Shown: positions 9,252-19,210, numbered from the stretch's first letter. The stretch: DNA of 64,000 nt from Saprospiraceae bacterium (GCA_022448945.1 JAKVCV010000011.1:1-64000); one strand, 5' to 3'. The notes: generated from the sequence alone by a model not told the origin. A program made the numbers and translations.

Positions 9252-10433
9252 CTAAATTAACCTTTTTACTTGTGTAGCCGGTCCAAGTTCACCTTTATGA
9301 TTCAAATTATATAACAAATTGAGTCCACAAGTTTTACCAATCGTTATACTACCTAATTCATCATCAAAGCCCAAAGCTCTTGCTCCATTTAATGTTGCCC
9401 ATTGCAATAAAGTCTGAAAAGGAACATAAGATTGATACTTTGCAATTGTTTTCATTTCTTCCAATATAGACAATTGCCAATTAGAAGTCAAACTATCTGT
9501 ACCAATTGTCATTTGTGCATCATTATCTATAAATGCTTTATAATCCGGCAAGTTATTTTCAATGTATAAATTGGCATTAGGACAAGTCGCCCAAAAAACA
9601 TCACTTCCCCACGTTTGAGCAACTTGAATATCTTCAGACGTGCTTATAGTATTATGTACGAATAAAGTTTTTAGTCGTGGGTTCATGTGTTGCAAAGCAT
9701 AGTGAATAGAGGGTTTTTTATTGGGTTCAAAATCATTTAAAGAAATCCCAAACCTTGAATAAAAGTCAATAAAATCTCCCGATTTGTCAAGGAACAATTG
9801 GTTTTCAGGAACTGTTTCCTGGTTATGAATACTTATCGTGGAATTAAATTCTAAATTCACTTCATTAATAAGCTCAAATAAATTGGCAGAAACAGAATAT
9901 GGCGCGTGTGGAACACAACTTTTTTTATGGCCACTAGGCAAATTCAATTTTTCATAGACCTCCTTATATTTTTTAAATTCTGATTGAGCATTAGTGTTTT
10001 GCAAAAAATCAAAAAATTCTATAAAAGTAGAATACCTAAGTTTATTTTCTGCTTTTACAGCAAATGTGTCTATTACATTGGAAATATCACCAACGGCAAC
10101 AATTCCTGCATCCAACATCTCTCTCTCTGCGACTACTATAGCCTCATGGATTACTTGCTCATCCGAGCTGCGTTGTTGAACTACTTCAGTAATAAATGGG
10201 ATTAAGCCTGTCCCGGTATCTACCTTACCTTTCATATGCGAAAGTTCTAAGTGACAATGGGTATTTACAAACCCTGGAATTATAATCCCTTCATAAATTT
10301 CTAATTCAGATTTTTGATGATTTGAACGAATGTCTACACCCAATACCTTTCCGGAATTATTTACAATTACAACTCCATTTTCAATTGGGTTCTCATCAAT
10401 AGTATAAACAAAATCAGCTGATATTTTGCGCAT
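9252..10433 (-). CDS. Amidohydrolase family deaminase
   Basis: The protein has 393 residues in the amidohydrolase superfamily (TIM barrel, divalent metal). The metal-binding HxH is His59/His61 in NTHCHLELSH, followed by VPHAPYS, a later SIHNQE histidine and the GTDSL aspartate. The HLELSH signature and GTDSL...LSILEEMK pattern fit the cytosine/adenosine-type deaminases, including aminodeoxyfutalosine deaminases used in futalosine menaquinone synthesis. That specific function is a guess because no mqn genes are nearby. It follows the DUF3078 gene by 43 bp. Confidence 0.8.
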   Translation of the reverse strand: MRKISADFVYTIDENPIENGVVIVNNSGKVLGVDIRSNHQKSELEIYEGIIIPGFVNTHCHLELSHMKGKVDTGTGLIPFITEVVQQRSSDEQVIHEAIVVAEREMLDAGIVAVGDISNVIDTFAVKAENKLRYSTFIEFFDFLQNTNAQSEFKKYKEVYEKLNLPSGHKKSCVPHAPYSVSANLFELINEVNLEFNSTISIHNQETVPENQLFLDKSGDFIDFYSRFGISLNDFEPNKKPSIHYALQHMNPRLKTLFVHNTISTSEDIQVAQTWGSDVFWATCPNANLYIENNLPDYKAFIDNDAQMTIGTDSLTSNWQLSILEEMKTIAKYQSYVPFQTLLQWATLNGARALGFDDELGSITIGKTCGLNLLYNLNHKGELGPATQVKRLI

Positions 10434-10476
10434 GAAATAAAATAATATTTAAGTTGTTAAAAAAGTATAAGCTAAA

Positions 10477-11553
10477 TCAAAACAAAAAATTATATTTGAT
10501 TAATAAAGATTGCATAAAGGATACCCTCCGCCCCTGACTTTCATAACCATTCACTCCTGTAGTAATATCACCATCTTCATCAACCTGGACCAAAACATCA
10601 TAATCCCAGAAAAGATTGGTCATCAACGAAATTGACAGGCCTTTAAAAAGCATCAAATCTACATTTGTGATCCACTCAACATCAATATGTTGAGGCATCC
10701 TCATGTAATTAGAATATAAATTAAGGGTTGTTGCAAGCACCAATCTAAATTTATCTTTTTCACCTTCCTTGTATTTAAAAAACTTATGAGAATATCCAGC
10801 TTTTAAGGTTGCACCAAACTGAATAGAATTTTTAGCATAAAAAATATTAGTGCCAAACTGGCCATCGGGCCTAACGCCCCAAGTATCTATAAACTCCTGT
10901 TCTGTAACTCCTGTACTATATGGATTCCCATGTAACCCGAGCCTAGCCGTTGTATCACTAGCTACAAAAATTAATTTCAAAGAAGCAGGAGATAAAAGTG
11001 CATGAAACTCACCTAAATTAGTTTTTTTCTTAAACCCAATACCTGGTGACAATGTTAATGTAGCAGGCGAGCAAAATTGTGCGATAGGCAAGGTCACTGA
11101 ATCTGAATTAGGAGACAATATATTACCTTCAAATGTAGGCGTTATCTGGCTTAAAAACAAAACATCAAAAGCATAACCAAAAGGACTTTGATCAGTTATA
11201 CTATATCCAAACTTGGATGTTAATCGAAGTTCATCTACTGATTTTTGGAAAGGTATCTGTCTCCTGAAAGAGCCAAGGCGCTGAACACCAAAAGTTAAGC
11301 CTAAAAAATTATCCCAAGAGAGCCTATTCTGTTTATATTTAGCAAAAAAACTAAGATTACCCCCAATTCCTATTTTATCTTCTCCTGCACCAAATTTAGG
11401 ATTAACAAATAGCATCTGTGCAAAATCCATTCCTACTGCACCTCCCAATTTCCAATGATTTTGCTTCCCACCTGGCTCCTGAGCATTCACTATCTCCAGA
11501 CTATTAATAAAAATCATCAAAATCCAAATGACATACTTAATCATAATATACAT
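10477..11553 (-). CDS. DUF3078 family outer-membrane protein
   Basis: The protein has 358 residues with a signal peptide (ending VNA-Q). The body matches the Bacteroidota DUF3078 pattern: WKLGGAVGMDFAQMLFVNP, GGNLSFFAKYKQNRLSWDNF, then repeated beta strands and a C-terminal aromatic residue typical of outer-membrane barrels. Its function is unknown. It sits between a PagL-like lipid A deacylase gene and an amidohydrolase gene at short spacings, so it is probably co-transcribed. Confidence 0.8.
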   Translation of the reverse strand: MYIMIKYVIWILMIFINSLEIVNAQEPGGKQNHWKLGGAVGMDFAQMLFVNPKFGAGEDKIGIGGNLSFFAKYKQNRLSWDNFLGLTFGVQRLGSFRRQIPFQKSVDELRLTSKFGYSITDQSPFGYAFDVLFLSQITPTFEGNILSPNSDSVTLPIAQFCSPATLTLSPGIGFKKKTNLGEFHALLSPASLKLIFVASDTTARLGLHGNPYSTGVTEQEFIDTWGVRPDGQFGTNIFYAKNSIQFGATLKAGYSHKFFKYKEGEKDKFRLVLATTLNLYSNYMRMPQHIDVEWITNVDLMLFKGLSISLMTNLFWDYDVLVQVDEDGDITTGVNGYESQGRRVSFMQSLLIKYNFLF

Positions 11554-11586
11554 TTATTGAATTGTTTATAAAAATCAGTTAGAAAG

Positions 11587-12699
11587 TTAAAATGACATGC
11601 CAAAACCTATAGAAAAATATTCAGCAATTATTTTATGCGACTTCATTGTTACGGTAACAAAGGGTGCAACTATATTTAAATATGGATCTACAAAATAATA
11701 CCTCCCTGATAACCGGACAGACATAAACCATGGCTGACCTATATTTTGAGTTAAATAAAATCCTATTTGAGCCAATAGAGCGAATCTGCCAATCATCATT
11801 TCATCAGCTATAAAAAGAGAGATTCTACTGGCTTGCCAATGTAAATCTTGACCAACATATCCACCATTATGTTTAGTAAATGCATAGGATGATCCAATGT
11901 AATCATATTCAATTCCAGCCTTAATTCTATTACTTTTTGTAATAAATAAACCAGCATCTAGAGAAGTATGCCATACAGGATATTTAGGGCCATTATTTGT
12001 TTCAGAATCCCGAAATCCTAATGAAGCAACATAAGAAAACTGAATTCTTTTATTACGACCTACGATTTCTTCCTTACTTAGTATAACATAATTGTCTTTT
12101 TCTATAGGATTATACATGTAACAAAGACCCAACTGAAAAGTGAGAATGTTAATTCCTAAATTAGGCAATGATGTAGCTGCATTAGAAAAATGTGTAAAAG
12201 TGGCAGAAGGACGTAATTCAAAATTTCTATGGAATCTCCAGGCAACTCCTAACCTTAGGGAAGTGTTATTATTAAGGTAGGAACCTACCATATTATTGAA
12301 AGGATTTGTTTGACGGTTAAAAGGCCTTGTTACAATTCCAAGACCTAGACCAAGACGTCCAAAAAGACGAAAGTTTTTACTTCTTACAAAATCAACAGTA
12401 ATATTTGGGAAAACGGCTATGCAACTCCCCATTTGAGCATCATTGCCTGAATGATGATAAGAAACTGCAATTCCCCACCTGGGGAAGCCACACCGTTCAT
12501 GCCAATGTTTTAGACCATAAGTTTGCATTTCAAAGTTCAATTCAGACCCATAGCTAAAACCAGGGAAATCCATAGTTATTGTAGAACGATGTTTAATTGC
12601 TTGTCCAAAAAGGAAACTACTTTCCAGATACATTCCTTTGGGGAGTTGTTGTGCACAAACATTAACTGCAAAAATTAAAAGCAAAATTACAAAACGCAT
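11587..12699 (-). CDS. Acyloxyacyl hydrolase / PagL-like lipid A deacylase
   Basis: The protein has 370 residues with a signal peptide (VNVCA-Q). A PagL-like segment ends with the catalytic His170/Ser172 in THFSNA followed by PNLGIN, the hallmark of lipid A 3-O-deacylases in the outer membrane. It is about twice the length of classical PagL (about 150-190 residues). The extra 180 residues are also beta-rich and may form additional strands of the barrel. It lies 16 bp downstream of hflX and 33 bp upstream of the DUF3078 gene. Confidence 0.75.
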   Translation of the reverse strand: MRFVILLLIFAVNVCAQQLPKGMYLESSFLFGQAIKHRSTITMDFPGFSYGSELNFEMQTYGLKHWHERCGFPRWGIAVSYHHSGNDAQMGSCIAVFPNITVDFVRSKNFRLFGRLGLGLGIVTRPFNRQTNPFNNMVGSYLNNNTSLRLGVAWRFHRNFELRPSATFTHFSNAATSLPNLGINILTFQLGLCYMYNPIEKDNYVILSKEEIVGRNKRIQFSYVASLGFRDSETNNGPKYPVWHTSLDAGLFITKSNRIKAGIEYDYIGSSYAFTKHNGGYVGQDLHWQASRISLFIADEMMIGRFALLAQIGFYLTQNIGQPWFMSVRLSGRYYFVDPYLNIVAPFVTVTMKSHKIIAEYFSIGFGMSF

Positions 12700-12715
12700 A
12701 AATCAAATCTTTAAT

Positions 12716-13924
12716 CTACCAAAATCTGGTTTTGTACGGATATCGATTTTCATACAAATTTTGAACAAGGGATTTAAGTTTCTCTCTTAATTCCTGAAGT
12801 CCTTCTTTATGTACAGCAGTCATAAAACAAGCATTTCCTTTTGTTTGCATTTGCCAATAAGATGTCAATTCATCCTCAAGACTTACCTTTTCTTCCTCGT
12901 GTAAAAACTCGTCCAAATATTTCTTTCTATACAGATCCATTTTATTAAAAAGATAGAGCATGGGAATGTTATCTGCTCCAAGGTCCTTAAGGGTCTTTAT
13001 TACTACTTCTATCTGATCCTTATATTGAGGGTGAGATATATCAATGACCTGTATTAACAAATCACTTTCACGGACTTCATCTAATGTAGATTTAAAACTC
13101 TCTACTAAATGATGGGGCAATTTACGAATAAAACCCACTGTATCAGATAGAAGGAAGGGCATTCTGTCTATTACTACTTTACGTACTGTTGTGTCTAGGG
13201 TCGCAAATAATTTATCAGCTGCCAACACGTTGGTTTTACCAACAACATTCATTATGGTAGATTTACCTACATTGGTATATCCTACGAGGGATACACGGAT
13301 CATGTCTCCTCTGTTCTTTCGTTGGGTTCTTGCCTGAAGGTCAATTTTTTCAAGACGTTTTTTTAGTAAAGAGATCTTGTCACGAACAATACGTCTGTCC
13401 GTTTCAATTTCTTTCTCACCGGGGCCCCTCATTCCAATACCACCTTTTTGGCGCTCCAGGTGATCCCACATTCCTTTTAATCGAGGCAGCATATACTGCA
13501 TCTGAGCCAATTCTACCTGCGCCTTTGCCTGTGCCGTTTGTGCCCTGCCCGCAAAAATATCGAGGATCAATGTGCTTCGATCCAGGATCTTTATTTTCAT
13601 CATTTCCTCTAAAACGCCCGCTTGCTTCGCTGAGAGATCATCATCAAAGATGACTATATCTATATTATTTGATGCTACATATTCCGTAATCTCCTCTGCC
13701 TTGCCCTTACCGACAAAGGTACGGTTATTAGGGTTGTTCAATTTTTGCATGAACCGTTTTTTGACAACAGCGCCTGCTGTTTCAGCCAAAAAGTCCAGTT
13801 CATCCATATATTCCTCAACCTTTTCAACGGATTGATTTGGAAAAACAATCCCAACGATTACTGCTGTCTCTGTTTCTTTACGCAGGTCCCGTTTTTTTTC
13901 GCCTAAATTCCATTCGTTTGCCAT
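12716..13924 (-). CDS. hflX: Ribosome-associated GTPase HflX
   Basis: The protein has 402 residues. The N-terminal HflX domain contains FVGKGKAEEI and DRSTLILDIFAGRA. A coiled segment with GGIGMRGPGEKEIETDRR links to the G domain, with G1 GYTNVGKS (215-222), DTVGF (G3) and NKMD (G4). HflX binds the 50S subunit and splits stalled ribosomes. It is the first gene of a probable five-gene run, although the downstream genes are envelope proteins with no obvious functional tie. Confidence 0.96.
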   Translation of the reverse strand: MANEWNLGEKKRDLRKETETAVIVGIVFPNQSVEKVEEYMDELDFLAETAGAVVKKRFMQKLNNPNNRTFVGKGKAEEITEYVASNNIDIVIFDDDLSAKQAGVLEEMMKIKILDRSTLILDIFAGRAQTAQAKAQVELAQMQYMLPRLKGMWDHLERQKGGIGMRGPGEKEIETDRRIVRDKISLLKKRLEKIDLQARTQRKNRGDMIRVSLVGYTNVGKSTIMNVVGKTNVLAADKLFATLDTTVRKVVIDRMPFLLSDTVGFIRKLPHHLVESFKSTLDEVRESDLLIQVIDISHPQYKDQIEVVIKTLKDLGADNIPMLYLFNKMDLYRKKYLDEFLHEEEKVSLEDELTSYWQMQTKGNACFMTAVHKEGLQELREKLKSLVQNLYENRYPYKTRFW

Positions 13925-14299
13925 AACATCTTCAATTATTCAATACTATAACACTAAAATAGCTTATTAAAACCTAAATTATCGAATAATGTATTAATAG
14001 TTCATGGATTTTATATCAAAAAGTCGTTTTAACACTAAAAGAAGTAAATTATGTAGCCTGAATATTTAGATTTATTTGTAAAAATAAAATATTTTTGAAA
14101 CCAAAAACTAGCACTTAAAAAACTTTCAGTTATAAAAAACTGAAGAATTAAATACAATAGCTACTATAGTATTAATATGCAAAAGAATGGTATATATCAG
14201 AAGTGATTTTTCGTATTATCTAGACATTCAATTTGTATTTATCTAACAAAATTGGCAATTTAGGATAGTATTTTGTCTTAATTATAAATTATTCTGAAC
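13925..14299. other. Intergenic region between divergent genes
   Basis: This 375-bp AT-rich gap separates hflX (minus) from a hypothetical plus-strand gene. It holds a 7-bp stem, TTCAGTT / AACTGAA, at 14125-14144 with a 6-nt loop. No perfect TAnnTTTG element was found on either strand, so both promoters are unassigned. Confidence 0.45.
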
Positions 14300-14938
14300 A
14301 TGAAACGTGTATTCTTCCTTATTCTGTTGTGGTTTTCACCCTCCCTTATAAGTGCTCAGGCATCTCTTGATCAAATCAATGAAACACGATGTAAACATAC
14401 TTTAAATGGAATGGTCGCTTTCTCGGGATGGACGGTTGCGAATCTTGCTGTTGGCACTGCAGGTGTTTTGACAACTGCCGGAGAACTGCAGCATTTTTAC
14501 GAGATGAATGTTTACTTTAATGTTATTAATTTAGGAATCGCAATACCTGGTTTGATCAATGCCATTAAAGCCAAACCCGGGGGATTGAGTTTTGAAAAAA
14601 CTGTAAAAGAAACACAAAAGGTAAAAACACTTTTTCTGGTAAATGGTATTTTGGATTTCACATATATAACTGCAGGATTTCTGATGCGGGAGATCGGTCA
14701 TAACAACAGCCATAACAAGTCTATTGAGGACAGGCTACTTGGATATGGAGACTCGTTTATTATGCAAGGCAGTTTTCTATTATTATTTGATTTTATAGAA
14801 TTTGCACTACATGCAAAGAATAGCAATCGGCTGGATGAACATTGGCAGAAAATAAGCCTTAAACCATATGGATCTTCAGGGATAGGAGTTTGTTTACAAT
14901 ACAATTTAAACCAAACATTTAAAAAAAATCATTGGTAA
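14300..14938 (+). CDS. Hypothetical membrane protein
   Basis: The protein has 212 residues. It has a signal-like N-terminus (residues 1-19, ending ISA-Q) and then about four hydrophobic helices with glycine-rich turns (MVAFSGWTVANLAVGTAGVL, VINLGIAIPGLINAI, a VNGILDFTYITAGF helix and a QGSFLLLFDFIEFALHA helix). This helical layout, with short conserved asparagines, occurs in uncharacterised Bacteroidota proteins. No catalytic motif was found. It is convergent with the cation exchanger gene with a 6-bp gap. Confidence 0.65.
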   Translation: MKRVFFLILLWFSPSLISAQASLDQINETRCKHTLNGMVAFSGWTVANLAVGTAGVLTTAGELQHFYEMNVYFNVINLGIAIPGLINAIKAKPGGLSFEKTVKETQKVKTLFLVNGILDFTYITAGFLMREIGHNNSHNKSIEDRLLGYGDSFIMQGSFLLLFDFIEFALHAKNSNRLDEHWQKISLKPYGSSGIGVCLQYNLNQTFKKNHW

Positions 14939-14944
14939 AAAATA

Positions 14945-15952
14945 TCACATCATTAATAAAAACGCTAAGTATCCAATTACAGCCGAAAATAAAATACCTG
15001 CTTGCCACCTATCTATAAAATAGGTCATAGCACCTGCTTTGTTAATTTTGCCCTTAGTCCCTGTAAACAAGAATACACTTAAAGCGACTGTTGAAATAAA
15101 TAAAAAGTATACATCAAAGTTTGAAGCCACGTCATAATGTATAGGATGAGGTGATACAGCAGCACTAAACCCAAGTACTAATAGAATATTAAAAATATTA
15201 GACCCTATAACATTTCCAATGGCAATATCACTGTTTTTTTTCATGGCGGCAACTACTGAAGTAGCTAACTCAGGTAAAGAAGTCCCGATAGCAACAACAG
15301 TCAGTCCAATCACGCGCTTAGTCATTCCAAATTCTTCTGCTAGAAATACAGCATTTTCTAATACCAATTCTCCACCATATACCAAACCCAACATACCTCC
15401 AGCAATATAGATAACACTATTGGGTAATGAGAGTGATTTGATTTTTTCGGCATCCTCCTCGCCAGATTTTGCAATACTTGCTTTGGCACTTGAATACACA
15501 TAACACAAAAAACAGAAAAAAAGTATTAAAAATATTATACCATCAAATTTAGAAAGAAAATTGTCTCCTCCAATAAACATAGCATCATTTGCAAGAAAGA
15601 AAAGCAAAATGATAATCAATACAGAAAATGGGAATTCTTTCAACATTGTTTCTTTATGTACGACAAGTGGATAAATAAGTCCAGCTACACCTAAAATTAA
15701 ACAAGTATTAAAAATGTTTGATCCTAATATATTGCCTAATATGACTTCATTTTCACCATTAACAGCTGCTTGAATATTAACGACTAACTCAGGGGCAGAA
15801 GTGCCAAAAGACACAATTGTTAACCCTATTATCATATCAGAAATATTAAATCTTTTAGCTACTGCCGAAGCTCCTTCAACCAAAAAGTCTGCACCTTTTA
15901 TCAATATTAAAAATCCAAACAATAACCACAATATTACTTGTACCAATTCCAT
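14945..15952 (-). CDS. Calcium/sodium antiporter (YrbG/CaCA family)
   Basis: The protein has 335 residues and is an inner-membrane cation/Ca2+ exchanger with about ten helices. The two inverted alpha repeats are clear: GTSAPELVVNIQAA with GNILGSNIFN in the first half, and GTSLPELATSVVAAMKK with GNVIGSNIFN in the second. These residues form the Na+/Ca2+ site. The length is typical of bacterial YrbG proteins. The flippase gene ends 52 bp upstream in the same direction, so they may share a transcript. Confidence 0.95.
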   Translation of the reverse strand: MELVQVILWLLFGFLILIKGADFLVEGASAVAKRFNISDMIIGLTIVSFGTSAPELVVNIQAAVNGENEVILGNILGSNIFNTCLILGVAGLIYPLVVHKETMLKEFPFSVLIIILLFFLANDAMFIGGDNFLSKFDGIIFLILFFCFLCYVYSSAKASIAKSGEEDAEKIKSLSLPNSVIYIAGGMLGLVYGGELVLENAVFLAEEFGMTKRVIGLTVVAIGTSLPELATSVVAAMKKNSDIAIGNVIGSNIFNILLVLGFSAAVSPHPIHYDVASNFDVYFLFISTVALSVFLFTGTKGKINKAGAMTYFIDRWQAGILFSAVIGYLAFLLMM

Positions 15953-16004
15953 AATGACATTTACTATTAAAGCATTTTAAATTATTATGCTAAAGTTAAC
16001 AGAA

Positions 16005-17411
16005 TTATTCAGAACAATTATTCTTTCCAGCAAAAAAGGCCCCTAAGATTGTAGGTGTGATGCCTGCTTTTTTGTAGGAAATGTAGCCAACTAATATTTC
16101 AAAGCAAAACAAGCCGACCAGAGTAGCAAACGCAGCCCCAACAATTCCATTTTGGGGAATCCATAAAACATGAAGTATTATTGTAATTATTACACTTGCC
16201 AAAAGAGTCCATGCTGCTTCTTTTTCAAAATCCACCATCATAAGAAGATAATTAACAGGTCCTGTAAAAACATGAATAAACTTAGCAAGACACAAAACAC
16301 ATAGGACATTATAACCTTCTTTAAAGGAATCTCCAAACAAAGACAAAAACCATTCGCCTCCCAAAACAAGAATAATTAAAATGGCCGAAACTACAACAAA
16401 AGCAAGTCTGGTAGTTCTAGTAAAAAATAATTGAAGTTCTGCCCTTTGATTAGCTGCGTATAATTTGGAATACATCGGTGCTGTTACAGTATATAATACT
16501 GCAAAAGGTAAAAGAGCTATATCTGATAATTTCAGTGCGGCATTATAGAAAGCTATTTGTTCTTCAGGCATCTGGAATAAGCCAAGGATAACTATGTCAA
16601 TTCGGGTATGAATTATATAAAGAAGGGAAATGATCGCAAAATAACGGCAAGAGCCCCACCAGTTTTTAATTTCATATTCTGCCGTCACCTTATTTCTTTC
16701 TGCCTTCGTAAATTTTAGTATAAGAAAAAGGGCTACTAAAGCAGTCAAAACAAATGAAAATGTTCTGACTATTATTGCATGTTCATCAGTGAGAAAACTA
16801 TCCTGATAAAAATAGACAATAACCAAAAGAATAAAAAATGCTAAAGGTAAAACAAACTTTTCTGCAAATTGTCCCCAGCCCATAAATTTTAAACCGCGGA
16901 GTGCCGCTTGATTTATATGCATCAATACAAACAAAGGAATCACCCAAACAGCCCAGAGGTAATAGTCAGCATATTCAATCAATCCATGTATGGACGTCGA
17001 ATTAACAAGCAATAAAAATAAGGTGGCACAAACTACTCCAAACACCAAGCCCATAAAATTTGCCCAAGACAATAATCCTTTTATTTTGGACAATGCCCTA
17101 CTGTCTCTATATACAGGCAATTTTTTAAGTACTAAATCATCCAATCCTAAAGTAGCTACTACACTTATTATAGATACCCAGGTAAATACAGTTGTATAAA
17201 CTCCAAATCCTTTATCTCCCGTAACTCTGGCAATAAAAAGAGCAGTACAAAAAGTTAAAACAGCAATAGCACCTTGTAACAATATTGATTTATATGTGCC
17301 ATCTACAAAATAGGTCTTGATTTTATCATCAAGTTCCTTCCCGAGTAATTTATAGAACAGTTCGTTTATGTATTTAATAAAAAATTGCATAGGTAAAAAT
17401 AAAAAAGTCAT
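16005..17411 (-). CDS. Polysaccharide flippase (MOP superfamily)
   Basis: The protein has 468 residues and about 14 hydrophobic helices. Early signatures are LLQGAIAVLTFCTALFIARV and GDKGFGVYTTVFTW, as in Wzx-type oligosaccharide flippases. It would move lipid-linked glycans across the inner membrane. The annotated start at 17411 lies inside the stem of the ribosomal-operon terminator, so Met8 (17390) is a likelier start. No glycosyltransferase genes are nearby. Confidence 0.88.
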   Translation of the reverse strand: MTFLFLPMQFFIKYINELFYKLLGKELDDKIKTYFVDGTYKSILLQGAIAVLTFCTALFIARVTGDKGFGVYTTVFTWVSIISVVATLGLDDLVLKKLPVYRDSRALSKIKGLLSWANFMGLVFGVVCATLFLLLVNSTSIHGLIEYADYYLWAVWVIPLFVLMHINQAALRGLKFMGWGQFAEKFVLPLAFFILLVIVYFYQDSFLTDEHAIIVRTFSFVLTALVALFLILKFTKAERNKVTAEYEIKNWWGSCRYFAIISLLYIIHTRIDIVILGLFQMPEEQIAFYNAALKLSDIALLPFAVLYTVTAPMYSKLYAANQRAELQLFFTRTTRLAFVVVSAILIILVLGGEWFLSLFGDSFKEGYNVLCVLCLAKFIHVFTGPVNYLLMMVDFEKEAAWTLLASVIITIILHVLWIPQNGIVGAAFATLVGLFCFEILVGYISYKKAGITPTILGAFFAGKNNCSE

Positions 17412-17436
17412 CCGAAAAATTATTCCGGATGACTTT
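17395..17436 (-). terminator. Terminator of the ribosomal protein operon
   Basis: There is a perfect 11-bp stem, AAAGTCATCCG (17404-17414) and CGGATGACTTT (17426-17436), with an 11-nt loop. On the minus strand a T-rich run (17406 down to 17395) follows. It lies 22 bp after the rplQ stop codon and overlaps the first codon of the longest flippase frame. Confidence 0.9.
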
Positions 17437-17458
17437 AAATATAAGATTTATAAGAAGA

Positions 17459-18073
17459 TTATTCCTCTTCCTGAGTATTATCATCATCAGATACGACCTC
17501 ATCTTTATTATCTTCTGCTACTTCTTCTGTAGCTTCTACTACTTCTTCTGTAGCTTCTGCTACCTCTTCTGTAGCTTCTACTACTTCTTCTGTAACTTCC
17601 GTACCTATTGCTTCAATATCGCTAGAAGTTTTTTTCTTTCTACTACGACGGGTCCGTTTACGGGTAGAAGTTTTTGTTTCCAATGCATCTTTATTATAAT
17701 CTACAAACTCTATTATACACATTTCAGCTGCATCTTTCTCCCGAAACCCTGTGCGCAAGACACGAACATAACCTCCAGGTCTATCAGCAATTTTTACTGC
17801 TATTTCACCAAATAAAGTCTTTACGGCTTCTTTGTTTTGGAGATAACTAAAAACGATACGTCTATGGTGAGTAGCATCCTTGATTTTATCTTCCAGATTT
17901 GCTTTTTTGGCTCTAGTTAATAAAGGCTCAATAAACTTGCGTAATGCTTTACCTTTGGCAACAGTTGTACTAATACGTTTATGTTCGATCAACGAAATAG
18001 CCATGTTTTTAAGTAAAGCTTTCCTATGTGCCTTCTTTCTACTAAGGTGGTTAAATTTTTTACCGTGTCTCAT
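17459..18073 (-). CDS. rplQ: 50S ribosomal protein L17 with acidic repeat tail
   Basis: The protein has 204 residues. Residues 1-120 are a normal bL17 core ([39 protein letters not shown]). Bacterial L17 is usually 115-130 residues. This one continues with a basic patch ([11 protein letters not shown]) and then an acidic tail built from seven-residue units (EEVVEAT / EEVAEAT). Long acidic L17 tails are common in Bacteroidota. It is the last gene of the merged ribosomal block, followed by a strong terminator. Confidence 0.97.
   Translation of the reverse strand: MRHGKKFNHLSRKKAHRKALLKNMAISLIEHKRISTTVAKGKALRKFIEPLLTRAKKANLEDKIKDATHHRRIVFSYLQNKEAVKTLFGEIAVKIADRPGGYVRVLRTGFREKDAAEMCIIEFVDYNKDALETKTSTRKRTRRSRKKKTSSDIEAIGTEVTEEVVEATEEVAEATEEVVEATEEVAEDNKDEVVSDDDNTQEEE
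17518..17601 (-). repeat. Four tandem 21-bp repeats in rplQ
   Basis: Four in-register 21-bp units (ctacttcttctgtagcttct plus one base, differing at one to three positions) encode alternating heptads EEVVEAT and EEVAEAT in the C-terminal tail of L17. The array could change in length by slippage without breaking the frame. Confidence 0.9.
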
Positions 18074-18156
18074 GTTAATAATTATTTTGCTTCACAGCAC
18101 ATACTCCTGAGTTTAATACTCGTTTCCGTTACTGCAATTTTTATAAAAAAATATTC

Positions 18157-19185
18157 TTATTCTTCGTCTAATTTATATTTAGACAAATCCATTCCAAAAG
18201 ATAGGCTTTTTATAACAAGAAGTTCTTCAATTTCAACCAAAGACTTCTTACCAAAATTACGGAATTTTAAAAGCTCATGTGTTTCATATTGTACCAAATC
18301 AGACAATGAATTGATTTTAGCAGCTTTCAAACAGTTATATGCACGAACAGAAAGATCCAAATCTTCTAGAGAAGTTTTTAGTAACTTACGCATATGTAAA
18401 ATATGCTCATCTACAATATTATCTTCTTTTCTTGAATCATCATCAAAAGTTATATTCTCATCAGAAATCAACATCAAATGTTGAATTAATATTTTAGAAG
18501 CCTCTTTTATTGCATATTCAGGATGAATAGTTCCATCTGTTTTAATATCTACTATCAATTTTTCATAATCAGTATGTTGACCAATACGACTAGATGATAC
18601 CGCATACTTAACATTTTTGATTGGAGTATAGATGGCGTCAATAGGAATATACCCAATTGGTGCATCTTTTGGAAGATTTTCTTCTGCAGAAGCATAACCT
18701 CTACCTTTAGTCACATTCAATTCTACTTCAAGTGTAACGGAAGGTTCTAGATGACATATAACTAAATCAGGGTTTGTAACTTCAAAAACACTTGTTGCGT
18801 CAGTTATATCCCCAGCAGTAAATACTTCTTTACCAGAAATAGTTACATAAATTTTTTCTATCTCATCAACTTCTTCGTCAAGTAGGTATTTTAAACATAC
18901 CTGTTTAAGATTAAGAATAATATCCACAACATCTTCAACAACACCATCGATTGAAGAGAACTCATGGTCTACGCCACGAATTCGTACAGAAGAAATTGCA
19001 TGCCCTTCTAGTGATGATAATAATACCCTGCGCAAAGAATTTCCCATAGTCTGGCCAAAGCCAGGTTCAAGGGGTTTAAATTCAAATTTTCCGTCAAAAT
19101 CATCTGCCTTCTTAAGAAGGATTTTGTCTGGTTTTTGGAAGTTTAATATACTCATAAGATCGTATCTAATGGTTGTTAAGTTCAA
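18157..19185 (-). CDS. rpoA: RNA polymerase alpha subunit
   Basis: The protein has 342 residues. The N-terminal assembly domain shows [26 protein letters not shown] and the ...[12 protein letters not shown] motif. The C-terminal DNA- and activator-binding domain has [19 protein letters not shown] and [16 protein letters not shown]. The length is normal. It lies between rpsD and rplQ as in most bacterial alpha operons. An intercistronic hairpin precedes it. Confidence 0.98.
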   Translation of the reverse strand: MNLTTIRYDLMSILNFQKPDKILLKKADDFDGKFEFKPLEPGFGQTMGNSLRRVLLSSLEGHAISSVRIRGVDHEFSSIDGVVEDVVDIILNLKQVCLKYLLDEEVDEIEKIYVTISGKEVFTAGDITDATSVFEVTNPDLVICHLEPSVTLEVELNVTKGRGYASAEENLPKDAPIGYIPIDAIYTPIKNVKYAVSSSRIGQHTDYEKLIVDIKTDGTIHPEYAIKEASKILIQHLMLISDENITFDDDSRKEDNIVDEHILHMRKLLKTSLEDLDLSVRAYNCLKAAKINSLSDLVQYETHELLKFRNFGKKSLVEIEELLVIKSLSFGMDLSKYKLDEE

Positions 19186-19210
19186 ATTAATTGCCTATTG
19201 CTTTAACCTT

